Below the pieces are notes generated by a model that had not been told where the DNA came from, did not search any database, and worked only from the letters and a program-made list of their open reading frames with translations. 64,000 bases of DNA from DASWJZ01 sp963761005 (lineage in GTDB: Bacteria; Pseudomonadota; Alphaproteobacteria; Rhizobiales; Afifellaceae), in the NCBI GenBank assembly GCA_963761005.1, contig CAVXFK010000016.1, forward strand, positions 62,001 to 126,000, given 5' to 3'. Of this stretch, positions 47,406 to 55,851 are shown in pieces (the stretch's first letter is position 1; the number at the start of each line of letters is the position of its first letter). Position numbers and translations under genes: made by a program.

Positions 47406-48389
47406 ATGATTTCCAAGAGACAATTCATTCTTGCGTTCGCTACGGCGGGCCTGCTTGCCGCGGGCGCGCAGGGCGCCATGGCGCAGGAGAAGATCAAGAT
47501 CGGCTTCCTGCCGGGCGTCGTCGATCCGTTCTACCAGGTGATGCAGATTGGTGTTGAGAAGGCCGCCAAGGATCTCGGCATCGAGGTGGTGACCCAGATT
47601 CCGCCGACCTGGGGCGTCGAGGCCCAGACACCGCTCCTGAACGCCATGATCGCGCGCGGTGATCTGAACTACATCATCACCGCACCGGTCGATAAGGATC
47701 AGATGGTCCCAGCCCTGCAGGCGGCCCTCGACGCCGGCATCAAGATCATCACCGTCGACACCTTCCTCGGCGACGGCGACTACGTGAACGGCCCGGTGAC
47801 GTTCCCGATCAGCTACATCGGTTCCGACAACGTGGAAGGCGGCCGCATCTCGGCGCGCGGCCTCGCCAAGGCGATCGGCGGCAAGGGCACCGTCTACATC
47901 AACTCCACCAACCCGAACGTCAGCTCGGTCGAGGGCCGCGAACAAGGGTTCAAGGAGGAGATGGCGAAGGACTATCCGGACATCAAAGTGCTCGGGCCTG
48001 ACTACAACCTCGACGACGCCAACAAGGCGGCGCAACAGACCGCCGCGGTCATCGAGCAGAATCCCGATCTCGCTGGCGTGTTCGGCACCAACGTGTTCAG
48101 CGCGCAGGGCGCCGGCAATGCGGTCGTGAATGCCGGGCTTGGCGGTCACGTGCAGGTCGTCGCCTATGACGCGACCAAAGACGCCATCGAATCGCTCAAC
48201 AAGGGCGACGTCACGCTCGTCCTGGCGCAGAAGCCCTTCGACATGGGCTACATGGCGGTGGAATTCGCCGCTGCGGACAATGCGGGTGTGACCAGCCTGC
48301 CGAAGCGCGTGCAGACCGGCTTCGCCATCATCGACAAGGACAACGTCACCGACCCGAACTACTCGCGCTTCATCTACAAGGCCGAGTAG
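47406..48389 (+). CDS. Sugar-binding periplasmic protein, RbsB-like
   Basis: A 327-residue periplasmic binding protein from ATG 47406 behind GGGAGGA. A Sec signal peptide ends at QGAMAQ. The mature part (IKIGFLPGVVDPFYQVMQIG, NAMIARGDLNYIITAPVDKD) is the ribose/galactose-type fold. It is the only binding protein for two ATPase-permease modules nearby. A stem-loop follows its stop codon. Confidence 0.92.
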   Translation: MISKRQFILAFATAGLLAAGAQGAMAQEKIKIGFLPGVVDPFYQVMQIGVEKAAKDLGIEVVTQIPPTWGVEAQTPLLNAMIARGDLNYIITAPVDKDQMVPALQAALDAGIKIITVDTFLGDGDYVNGPVTFPISYIGSDNVEGGRISARGLAKAIGGKGTVYINSTNPNVSSVEGREQGFKEEMAKDYPDIKVLGPDYNLDDANKAAQQTAAVIEQNPDLAGVFGTNVFSAQGAGNAVVNAGLGGHVQVVAYDATKDAIESLNKGDVTLVLAQKPFDMGYMAVEFAAADNAGVTSLPKRVQTGFAIIDKDNVTDPNYSRFIYKAE

Positions 48390-48411
48390 TCTAAGTCCTG
48401 AAAGACCCTGC

Positions 48412-48443
48412 ATCCCGGGCGGCGCGGCTGCGCCTCCCGGGAT
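48412..48443 (+). terminator. Stem-loop behind the sugar-binding protein gene
   Basis: ATCCCGGG (48412-48419) pairs with CCCGGGAT (48436-48443), with an inner GGCGC/GCGCC stem. The right arm runs into TTTT (48443-48446). It lies 23 bases after the stop and 36 before the permease start, as expected for partial termination or transcript stabilisation that raises binding-protein levels. Confidence 0.7.
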
Positions 48444-48478
48444 TTTGCCCTGCTGCCCGGGCTTGGAGGTGAGGCTGT

Positions 48479-49627
48479 TTGGCCAGTCCTGACGTGAACA
48501 TCGGAGCGTCGGTCGCCGCACCGGCTGTTGCACGAAGGCACCAGTTGATCCTCACACTGAGCCGCCTTTGGGCGTGGGCGTTCCTCGGCTTGATGATCGT
48601 CTTCTTCGTGGTCGCCGTCCCGATCTACAACGGCGGCTCGGTCAATTTCCTCACCGTGCGGAACTCGCAGAATATCCTCGTTGCGATCATTCCCGTTCTG
48701 CTCCTCGGCCTCGGCCAGACCTTCGTCATTATCGGGGCCGGCATCGACCTTTCGGTCGGATGGGTGATGAGCCTTGGCTCGGTGCTCTCCGCGCTTGCCC
48801 TCCGCGCGGCATTCAATTCCGGCTTGCCGCTCTTTCCCTCCGTGGTCATCGGGTTCCTTGCAGCCGTTGCCGGCGCGGCAGCCGTCGGCCTCATCAACGG
48901 GACAATCATCGCCAAGCTCAAGGTGCCGGCTTTCATCGTCACGCTCGGCAGCTCCTTCATCGTGCGCGGGGTAGCGCTTCTGATGTCGGAGAACACGACG
49001 GTGATCGGTCTTCCCGCCAATATCCGCGCTTATGGCAACGAGTCGCTCTTCTATCTCATTCGTGGGGAGGGGGGCGGCTTCTACTTTCTGGCGCCGCCGG
49101 AACTGACCGGCGAGATGCTGCGCCGGATGGACCGCATCCTGTCCTATCCGGTGATCGTCACGGCGGTCGTGGTCGCCATCGCGATGTTCCTCCTGCGCAA
49201 GACGCAGTTCGGCCGGCACACCTACGCGATCGGCGGTAACATGGAGGCGGCGCGCCGCGCCGGCATTCCGGTCGATCGGCGCGTGATCGCCCTCTACGTG
49301 CTTTCCGCGTCGACGGCGGGGATTGCGGGATTCCTGTCCACGCTGCGCTTCACCGCCGGCTCCGCCGTCATCGGCGACCCGCTGCTCCTATCGTCGATCG
49401 CCGCGGTCATCATCGGTGGCGTCAGCCTCTTCGGCGGCGCCGGGACGATCATCGGAACCGTCATCGGCGCTCTCATCATCGCGGTGCTGACCACCGGGCT
49501 GGTCATGCTCAACGTTCAGGCGTTCTGGCAATTCATTGTCGTCGGCGTCGTCGTCATCGTCGCCGTGCTGATCGACCAGTCGCGCGAGCTGATCGTCGGC
49601 CAAACCAGAACGGGGCCTCCGACGTGA
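48479..49627 (+). CDS. Sugar ABC permease, RbsC family (second)
   Basis: A 382-residue permease. It appears to start at TTG 48479 behind GGAGG (48466-48470); a GTG at 48494 is an alternative. Family features are TFVIIGAGIDLSVGWVMSLG, KLKVPAFIVTLGSSFIVRGV and YAIGGNMEAARRAGIPVDRR. It overlaps the following ATPase gene by four bases. Compared with the first permease it has a longer central periplasmic insert (about residues 185-215). Confidence 0.92.
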   Translation: MASPDVNIGASVAAPAVARRHQLILTLSRLWAWAFLGLMIVFFVVAVPIYNGGSVNFLTVRNSQNILVAIIPVLLLGLGQTFVIIGAGIDLSVGWVMSLGSVLSALALRAAFNSGLPLFPSVVIGFLAAVAGAAAVGLINGTIIAKLKVPAFIVTLGSSFIVRGVALLMSENTTVIGLPANIRAYGNESLFYLIRGEGGGFYFLAPPELTGEMLRRMDRILSYPVIVTAVVVAIAMFLLRKTQFGRHTYAIGGNMEAARRAGIPVDRRVIALYVLSASTAGIAGFLSTLRFTAGSAVIGDPLLLSSIAAVIIGGVSLFGGAGTIIGTVIGALIIAVLTTGLVMLNVQAFWQFIVVGVVVIVAVLIDQSRELIVGQTRTGPPT

Positions 49628-50388
49628 GCAAGCCGATCCTCTCCATTCGTGGACTGACCAAACGCTTCGGCGGCCTCGTTGCGGTCAACGACGTGAGCTG
49701 GGACGTCTATCCGGGCGAGGTCGTCGGCTTGCTCGGCGACAACGCCGCCGGCAAGTCGACGCTCATCAAGTGCGTTTCCGGCGTGTATCACGCCGACGAA
49801 GGCGAGATCTTCTTTGAAGGGCGGCACAGCCATTTCGCGCGCCCGATCGATGCGCGGCGCGAGGGCATCGAGACGATCTATCAGGATCTGGCGCTCGCCA
49901 ACAATCTCGACGTCAGCGCCAACATCTTCCTCGGACGCGAGGTGAAGCGGCACTATCTCGGCGGCCTCGTCAACACGCTCGACGAGCAGAAGATGCTGCG
50001 CGAATCGAAGACGGCGCTCGATACTCTGGAGATCCACTTCCCGACGCTGACGCAGCCGATCGAAAATCTGTCCGGCGGCCAGCGCCAGGCGGTCGCCATC
50101 GCGCGGGCGGTCTATTGGGACGCGAAGCTGATGATCATGGACGAACCGACCAACAATCTCGGCGTGCCCGAGCAGCAGAAGGTCTTGCAGCTCATTCGCA
50201 AACTGAAAGATCAGGGCGTCCCTGTCATTTTGATCACGCACATATTGCCCGACGTCTTTGCGGTCACCGACCGGCTCATGGTCATGCATCGGGGACGCAA
50301 GGTGACGGAGAAGAAGACGAGCGAGACGAATACCGAGGAGCTTGTCCAGTACATGGTGGGCGCGCGCGACGACATGAAAGTGCACTAG
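49624..50388 (+). CDS. Sugar ABC transporter ATPase with one ABC domain, FrcA-like
   Basis: A 254-residue single-domain ABC ATPase starting at GTG 49624. It has Walker A GDNAAGKST, signature LSGGQRQAVAIARAV and Walker B LMIMDEPTNNLGV. Single-domain ATPases with RbsC permeases are typical of the fructose/mannose/ribose transporter FrcBCA of rhizobia. With the upstream binding protein and permease it makes a complete uptake system. The AGE-family isomerase that follows supports an aldose substrate. Confidence 0.92.
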   Translation: MSKPILSIRGLTKRFGGLVAVNDVSWDVYPGEVVGLLGDNAAGKSTLIKCVSGVYHADEGEIFFEGRHSHFARPIDARREGIETIYQDLALANNLDVSANIFLGREVKRHYLGGLVNTLDEQKMLRESKTALDTLEIHFPTLTQPIENLSGGQRQAVAIARAVYWDAKLMIMDEPTNNLGVPEQQKVLQLIRKLKDQGVPVILITHILPDVFAVTDRLMVMHRGRKVTEKKTSETNTEELVQYMVGARDDMKVH

Positions 50389-50401
50389 GCGGGCGCTCGA
50401 T

Positions 50402-51670
50402 ATGGCGAAGAGGACTGCGAAACGCGCGGATGCGACCGCGGCGAAGAAATGGACCGCGCTTCCCTATCACCGCACTTGGCTGACCGACCAGGCAAGCGGG
50501 CTACTCAACTTCTTTGAGAGACACAGCATCGATCCGGCGGGCGGCTTTTTCGCTCTCGACGATGCAGGTCGGCCGATCACGCGAAGTGCTGCGACGGGGA
50601 AACCGCCGGCGCGCGAGATCCACAACACCGCGCGTATGGTGCATTGCTTCGCCATCGCGCGTCTCATGGGGCGGCCGGGCGCCGAGGCGTTCATCGACCA
50701 GGGCATGGCGTTCCTTTGGAACGGGCACCGCGACGCGGCGAACGGCGGCTATTACTGGGGCGTCGGCGAGGACGGCCCGAGCGACCCGCGCAAGCAGGCC
50801 TACGGTCACGCCTTCGTGCTTCTTGCCGCATCGAGCGCCAAGGTCGTCGGCCATCCCGATGCAGACCGGCTGCTTGCCGATGTCACCGAAGTTCTCCGCA
50901 CGCGCTTCTGGGAAGAGAAGAGCGGCGCCTCGGCGGAGGAGTTCGAGGCGGACTGGAGCCCGATCAGCCGCTATCGCGGGCAGAATTCCAACATGCACCT
51001 GACGGAGGCTCTGATGGCGGCCTTCGAGGCGACCGGCGGCAACACCTACCTTGCGATGGCGGAAAGCATCGCGACGCTGCTGATCAAGAAGCTCGCCGGC
51101 GCGAGCGGCTGGTGCGTGCCGGAGCATTTCGACGAGAGCTGGCAGCTCGACCGCGACTACGCGAACGGCGACGTCTTTCGCCCTTACGGCACGACGCCCG
51201 GTCACTCGCTCGAATGGACGCGTCTTTGTCTGCAGCTCTGGGAGCTTGGTGGGCGCCGCCTCGGCTGGCTCCCCGATGCAGCGCGCGCGCTCTTCGCTCG
51301 CGCCGTCGCGGATGGCTGGAACCGCGAAGAGGGCGGGTTCCACTACACGCTCGACTGGGAGGCGCGGCCGCGCCTCCGAAATCGCCTCTGGTGGCCGTGC
51401 GCGGAGGGGATCGGCGCGGCGTATTTCCTGAATTCCATTGATGGCGCTCCGGAATACGAGGACTGGTATCGCCGCATCTGGGACTTCGTCGCGAACCGCC
51501 TGATCGATCGGGAAAACGGCGGCTGGTGGCCTGAGCCGCCGGGTTCCGGCGTCGCGCCGCTCTTTGAGGGCAAGCCCGACCTATATCACGCGCTGCAAGC
51601 GTGCCTGATCCCGCTTCTGCCGACCTCTGGCTCGATCACGCGCGGACTTGCGGCCGCAAGCGGCGGCTGA
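50402..51670 (+). CDS. AGE-family sugar epimerase/isomerase
   Basis: A 422-residue (alpha/alpha)6-barrel protein of the N-acylglucosamine 2-epimerase family. Recognisable parts are REIHNTARMVHCFAIARLMG, the RGQNSNMHLTEALMAAFEAT helix pair with active-site His, and TTPGHSLEWTRLCLQLWEL. The features RGxNxNMHxxEA are shared with D-mannose isomerase and the YihS sulfoquinovose isomerase, so an aldose-ketose isomerase is likelier than a true acylglucosamine epimerase. No signal peptide; cytoplasmic. It starts 14 bases after the ATPase gene and ends the operon. Confidence 0.88.
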   Translation: MAKRTAKRADATAAKKWTALPYHRTWLTDQASGLLNFFERHSIDPAGGFFALDDAGRPITRSAATGKPPAREIHNTARMVHCFAIARLMGRPGAEAFIDQGMAFLWNGHRDAANGGYYWGVGEDGPSDPRKQAYGHAFVLLAASSAKVVGHPDADRLLADVTEVLRTRFWEEKSGASAEEFEADWSPISRYRGQNSNMHLTEALMAAFEATGGNTYLAMAESIATLLIKKLAGASGWCVPEHFDESWQLDRDYANGDVFRPYGTTPGHSLEWTRLCLQLWELGGRRLGWLPDAARALFARAVADGWNREEGGFHYTLDWEARPRLRNRLWWPCAEGIGAAYFLNSIDGAPEYEDWYRRIWDFVANRLIDRENGGWWPEPPGSGVAPLFEGKPDLYHALQACLIPLLPTSGSITRGLAAASGG

Positions 51671-51690
51671 CACGTCTTCGCGACGTCGCG

Positions 51691-52809
51691 TCAGATCGAC
51701 CAGAGCGCCGAATAAATCCCCGTCACGCCGGAGCTGTCCTCGGCATAGTAGACGGTGAGCAGATCTCCGTCCGAAAGCCTAAGCGTGAAGGGGTAGCCGA
51801 GGTCTTTGTTTGGCAGACGATCGCGAATGGTGATGACGGCGCTCGTCTTCCACGAGCCGCCGCCGTCGCTCGAGACGACGGCGCGGATCGCGAACGGCGG
51901 CTTGCGGTCCCCATAGGTGCAGAGGATCGAGCCGTCGTCGAGCAGAAGCAGGTGTGCCGGATAGCCGTCGATGCCGGTCGGCTCAGGTTTCGACCACGTC
52001 GCGCCGCCGTCGTCGGAATGAACCGTGAAGATCGTGCGGACGTGGTTCTCGCGGAGCGCCAGGAGGATGCGTCCGGACGGAAGCAGGAGCGGCGCCGGCT
52101 CCTCGAACTCCGCGCCGGCTTCCGCCGCGGCGAGGATCGGCGCTCCCCAGGTCGCGCCGTTATCGCGCGAGCGCACCACGAAAATGCGCTCGTACGCGGG
52201 CACGTCGGAGAGCGGCAGCACGATCGTCCCGTCGCCAAGCTCGACCGCACCGCGCATCCCATAGCCGCCGGAGAAAGGCGCAGTGTCGATCTCGACGGAG
52301 CGATCGAAGGTCGTGCCGCCTTCGTCGGAAAGATGCACGAAGGTGCCGCCGAGCCCGCGCGCCCACGGCACCAGGCGTTCCGGGTCGCGCTTCAGCGCCG
52401 CGCCGGAATCGAGCTCCAATGATGCCGCGAGCGCTCCCACCCAATCGCGCGGAAAGGCGATCGGCTCGCTGGTGGCAAGCTTTCTTGCAAGCGGCAGCGG
52501 ATACCAGCGGAAGCGCCACTGGTTCAGGAGCACGCAACCGCTTCTAAGCGCCGTCAGCCCGGCGCATTCGACGCCGCTCCAACCATAGTCGGGAACGACC
52601 GAGGGCGCCGACCAGGTCTGGCCTTCGTCGCTTGAGCGGATCAGCACGTTCTCGAAGGTCGGGTCCTGCGGCGGATGCAGGATGAAGTCGCGCCGCGGCG
52701 CGCGGTTGAAGACGACGATGATCTCACCGGAGGCGAGTCGAACGCCGTGCGGATGGGCGCAGTAGGAGTGACGGTCCGCGTGGATCAGCCGCTCCTCGAG
52801 AACGTGCAT
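51691..52809 (-). CDS. Sialidase-fold (BNR/Asp-box) protein, apparently cytoplasmic
   Basis: About 372 residues from ATG 52809. Five Asp-box repeats are visible: SSDEGQTW, SDEGGTTF, SRDNGATW, SDDGGATW and SSDGGGSW, spaced as blades of a six-bladed propeller. No signal peptide is present, and the FRIP motif of bacterial exo-sialidases is not seen. It is therefore better called a sialidase-like glycoside hydrolase or lyase of unknown substrate. It converges on the AGE-family gene and is separated from the ALDH gene by a dispersed repeat. A second, distinct sialidase-fold gene is at 60815. Confidence 0.8.
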   Translation of the reverse strand: MHVLEERLIHADRHSYCAHPHGVRLASGEIIVVFNRAPRRDFILHPPQDPTFENVLIRSSDEGQTWSAPSVVPDYGWSGVECAGLTALRSGCVLLNQWRFRWYPLPLARKLATSEPIAFPRDWVGALAASLELDSGAALKRDPERLVPWARGLGGTFVHLSDEGGTTFDRSVEIDTAPFSGGYGMRGAVELGDGTIVLPLSDVPAYERIFVVRSRDNGATWGAPILAAAEAGAEFEEPAPLLLPSGRILLALRENHVRTIFTVHSDDGGATWSKPEPTGIDGYPAHLLLLDDGSILCTYGDRKPPFAIRAVVSSDGGGSWKTSAVITIRDRLPNKDLGYPFTLRLSDGDLLTVYYAEDSSGVTGIYSALWSI

Positions 52810-52866
52810 GTCGAACCCCGAAAGCCTGTACCGAACGCGCAAGCGAGTGAGTCAAACCTCCGTGGC

Positions 52867-52962
52867 GTCATTCTCGGGCGGAGCGAAGCGGCGACCCGAG
52901 AACCCGGACTGACATGCTACGCCCTGGATCCTCGGGTCTCGCTATGCTCGCCCGAGGATGAC
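52867..52962. repeat. Dispersed palindromic repeat, copy 2
   Basis: Starts GTCATTCTCGGGCGGAGCGA and ends GCCCGAGGATGAC, inverted ends as in copy 1 at 40731-40828. The inner part, with GGATCCTCGGGTCTCGC, is also shared in outline. It fills the spacer upstream of the sialidase-like gene. Confidence 0.75.
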
Positions 52963-52984
52963 AACCTTTCGGGTCACGCTTCAT

Positions 52985-54487
52985 CTACGCTGAGACGTTG
53001 ATCCAGATCGTCTTCGTCTGCAGGTACTGGTCCATCGCCTCGGTGCCGTTGTCGCGGGCGAGCGAGCCGGAGCGGCGGTAGCCGCCGAACGGCGTCTTCA
53101 CGTCGCCTTCGGTGAACTTGTTCACCGATACCGTGCCGCACGGGAGACGCCTTGCGAGATGCAGCGCGCGGTCGATGTCCTTAGTAAACACTGTCGCATG
53201 CAGCCCGTATTCGGTGTCCATCGCGATGCGGAGCGCTTCCTCCGGATCGGAGAAGGAGAGCACCCCGAGCACCGGCCCGAAAATCTCCTCGCGCGCGATG
53301 CGCATTTCCGGTTTCACCTGGTCGAACACGGTCGGCTCGACGTAGAAGCCGGAGAAATCGGGATGCTTGGAGCCGCCGAGCATCAGCCTGGCGCCTTCGC
53401 TCTTGCCGCTTTCGACGTAGCCGAGCACGCGCTCGCGATGCTCCGCGGTGATCATCGAGCCCATCTGGGTGTCGCGGTCGAGCGGATCGCCGACCTTCAA
53501 CGCCCGGACCTTCTCAATGACCTTCTCGAGAAACTCGTCCTTGACCTTCTCGTGCACGAGCTGGCGCATGTTGGCGGAGCAATTCTGGCCGCCGTTCCAG
53601 CAGGCGGCGGAGACGGCGTTCGAGACGAGATCGTCGTCGATCACGGCGTCTTCGAGCACGATGAACGGGCTCTTGCCGCCCATTTCGAGGCCGACCGGCT
53701 TCAGATTGCTCTCGCTCGAATAGCGCAGGAAATACGCGCCGACCTCGGTCGAGCCGGTGAACGACACGACGTCGACGTCGGGATGGCGGCCGATCGCCTG
53801 GCCGGCGGTCTCGCCGAAGCCGGTCACGACGTTCAAGACGCCCGCCGGCACGCCGGCTTCGATCGCAAGCTCCGCGAGACGGAGCGCAGTGAGCGGCGTC
53901 TGCTCAGCCGGCTTGATGATGACGGAGCAGCCCGACGCGAGCGCCGGTGCCGCCTTCCACGCCGCCATCAACAGCGGAAAATTCCACGGCAGCACGACGC
54001 CTGCGACCCCGATCGGCTCCTTGATGATCACGGCGAGCGCGCTCTCGTCGGTTGGCGCCACTTTGCCGAAGGATTTGTCGATCAGCTCCGCGTACCACTG
54101 GAAGAAGGTCGGCACCTCGTGCCCGATCTCGTTCAGGCAGTCGGAGATGGTCTTGCCGCTGTCGAGGCATTCGAGCGTGGCAAGCTCGTCGGCGTTGGCG
54201 CGGACGAGATCCGCAAGCTTCAAAAGCACGGCTTTGCGGTGTTCGGGCGCGGCGCGCGACCAGGCGCCGTCATTGAAGACGCGCCGCGCGGCCTTGACCG
54301 CTACGTCGACGTCCGCGGCATCGCAGGAAGCGACCGGCCCGAGCGGCACAGCGGTGGCGGGGTTCAGGTTCTCGAACGTCGCACCGGACTTCGCCGGCAC
54401 ATATGCGCCGTCGATGAAGGCGTCCCGGGGCGCGCGCACCTTGCCGGCGAGCTGATGGTAAGTGTCGAGCGACTCGGGTTTCGTCAT
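52985..54487 (-). CDS. Aldehyde dehydrogenase, PuuC/AldA-like
   Basis: A 500-residue aldehyde dehydrogenase with nucleophile Cys in NGGQNCSANMR, catalytic Glu in LEMGGKSP, and cofactor segment GVVLPWNFPLLMAAWK. Similar to PuuC and related dehydrogenases of semialdehydes. It starts at ATG 54487, with AGGCCC rather than a strong ribosome site upstream, and is divergent from the AraC-type regulator across a 224-base spacer. In a sugar-acid locus a role on 2-oxoglutarate semialdehyde or a glycolaldehyde-like product is possible; in choline or polyamine metabolism an aminoaldehyde. Substrate not decidable. Confidence 0.88.
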   Translation of the reverse strand: MTKPESLDTYHQLAGKVRAPRDAFIDGAYVPAKSGATFENLNPATAVPLGPVASCDAADVDVAVKAARRVFNDGAWSRAAPEHRKAVLLKLADLVRANADELATLECLDSGKTISDCLNEIGHEVPTFFQWYAELIDKSFGKVAPTDESALAVIIKEPIGVAGVVLPWNFPLLMAAWKAAPALASGCSVIIKPAEQTPLTALRLAELAIEAGVPAGVLNVVTGFGETAGQAIGRHPDVDVVSFTGSTEVGAYFLRYSSESNLKPVGLEMGGKSPFIVLEDAVIDDDLVSNAVSAACWNGGQNCSANMRQLVHEKVKDEFLEKVIEKVRALKVGDPLDRDTQMGSMITAEHRERVLGYVESGKSEGARLMLGGSKHPDFSGFYVEPTVFDQVKPEMRIAREEIFGPVLGVLSFSDPEEALRIAMDTEYGLHATVFTKDIDRALHLARRLPCGTVSVNKFTEGDVKTPFGGYRRSGSLARDNGTEAMDQYLQTKTIWINVSA

Positions 54488-54711
54488 CGCGGGCCTCCGA
54501 AACCAATACTGTTCTCTTCGGCGGCAATCGCTGCAGCCAAAGAAAAACGCATCACAAGTGCCACGGGACTATTTCGTCGCGCGGCATAGCGTCTTGTTAT
54601 TTTACTTGCTTCTGCTCAAGCGGCGTCGGTAGAATTGCCTCTTTACAACGCGCCCTTCCACCGATCATTAGTATGTACCGGAGAAGTCGTTTCGACTTAG
54701 CGAGAGGCGTC

Positions 54712-55830
54712 ATGAATTTGACGAAACCCGTCATCCCGGGAAGGCCGCTAGACGCCGAGAACGGCGCCGTAGCGGCGTGGGCGGATCGGCTCGGGGGCGC
54801 GGAGTCGACGGAGAAATTCGGGTTCCTGCTGCTCCCCGAGTTTCCCATGTACGCGTTCATCCTGGCGACGGAGGCGCTGCGCGTCGCCAACCAGAATGCC
54901 GGCCAGCGGCTCTTCTCCACGCATCTGATCTCCGTCGACGGGCGCCCGGTCCGCGCCGGCAACGGCATGACGGTGACGCCGGACTTCGGCATCGCCGACG
55001 TGCCGTTCCTGCCGAACCTCTTGGTCTTCGCGTGCAACCATCCGACCAAGCATTTGAACAAGGCGCTGCATGCGTGGCTCAGGCGACTGGAGCGCCATGG
55101 GGCGCTGATCGGCGCGGTCGACACCGGCCAGTTCGCGCTCGCCGAGGCCGGGCTCCTCGACGGCTATACGGTCGCGCTCCACTGGGAAGCGATGCCGATG
55201 TTCCGCGAGGCCTATCCGACCATCGACGCGCGCGACACGCTCTTCACCATCGACCGCAACCGCATCACCTGCGCCGGCGGCGTCGCCACGCTCGACATGA
55301 TGCTGCATCTGATCGCCAACAAGCACGGCCGCTCGCTTGCGGAAGTCGTCGCCAACGGTCTGGTGCGCGGGCGCATCCGCCACGACGGCGAGCGGCAGCG
55401 CGTCTCCGCCGATGATGCATTCGGCCTTGTCAATCATCGGCTCGCCGGCATCGTGCAGGACATGGAGGCGAACCTCGAAGCCCCGCTTTCGACCGACACG
55501 TTGGCGCAGCGCGCCGGTATCTCGGTCCGCCAGCTCGAACGTCTGATGCGCGACACGCTGAGCGAAGCGCCGTCACGCTACTACCTGAAGCTCCGGCTGC
55601 AGGCGGCGCGCAATCATCTCTTCTACGGCGACATGCCGATCCAGGAGATCGCGCAAGCCTGCGGCTTCTCCTCGCCCTCGGTGCTGTCACGCGCCTTCAA
55701 GGAGCATTTCGGAGTCAGTCCGCGCGAGTTCCGCCGGCAGTTCTCCGCCGACCGGCTGGAGCGCTTCCGTCCGGAGCTCAGGCAGCAGCTCGGCCTTGCC
55801 GCGCACAGCGAGGCACGCCTCGACGCGTGA
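54712..55830 (+). CDS. GlxA-type AraC-family regulator (DJ-1/PfpI domain plus HTH)
   Basis: About 372 residues from ATG 54712, preceded by GAGAGG; an ATG at 54673 would add 13 residues. The N-terminal class I amidotransferase-like domain (FGFLLLPEFPMYAFILATEA) has VDTGQFALAEAGLLDGY, where Thr replaces the nucleophile Cys of the enzymes, so it senses rather than catalyses. The C-terminal AraC domain includes QRAGISVRQLERLMRDTL and CGFSSPSVLSRAFKEHFG. This is the group of ArgR, GbdR and CdhR, which respond to arginine, glycine betaine or carnitine. It lies between two aldehyde dehydrogenase genes on the other strand and probably controls one or both. Confidence 0.9.
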   Translation: MNLTKPVIPGRPLDAENGAVAAWADRLGGAESTEKFGFLLLPEFPMYAFILATEALRVANQNAGQRLFSTHLISVDGRPVRAGNGMTVTPDFGIADVPFLPNLLVFACNHPTKHLNKALHAWLRRLERHGALIGAVDTGQFALAEAGLLDGYTVALHWEAMPMFREAYPTIDARDTLFTIDRNRITCAGGVATLDMMLHLIANKHGRSLAEVVANGLVRGRIRHDGERQRVSADDAFGLVNHRLAGIVQDMEANLEAPLSTDTLAQRAGISVRQLERLMRDTLSEAPSRYYLKLRLQAARNHLFYGDMPIQEIAQACGFSSPSVLSRAFKEHFGVSPREFRRQFSADRLERFRPELRQQLGLAAHSEARLDA

Positions 55831-55851
55831 TGCTTGCGGCGCGCGCGCGCG

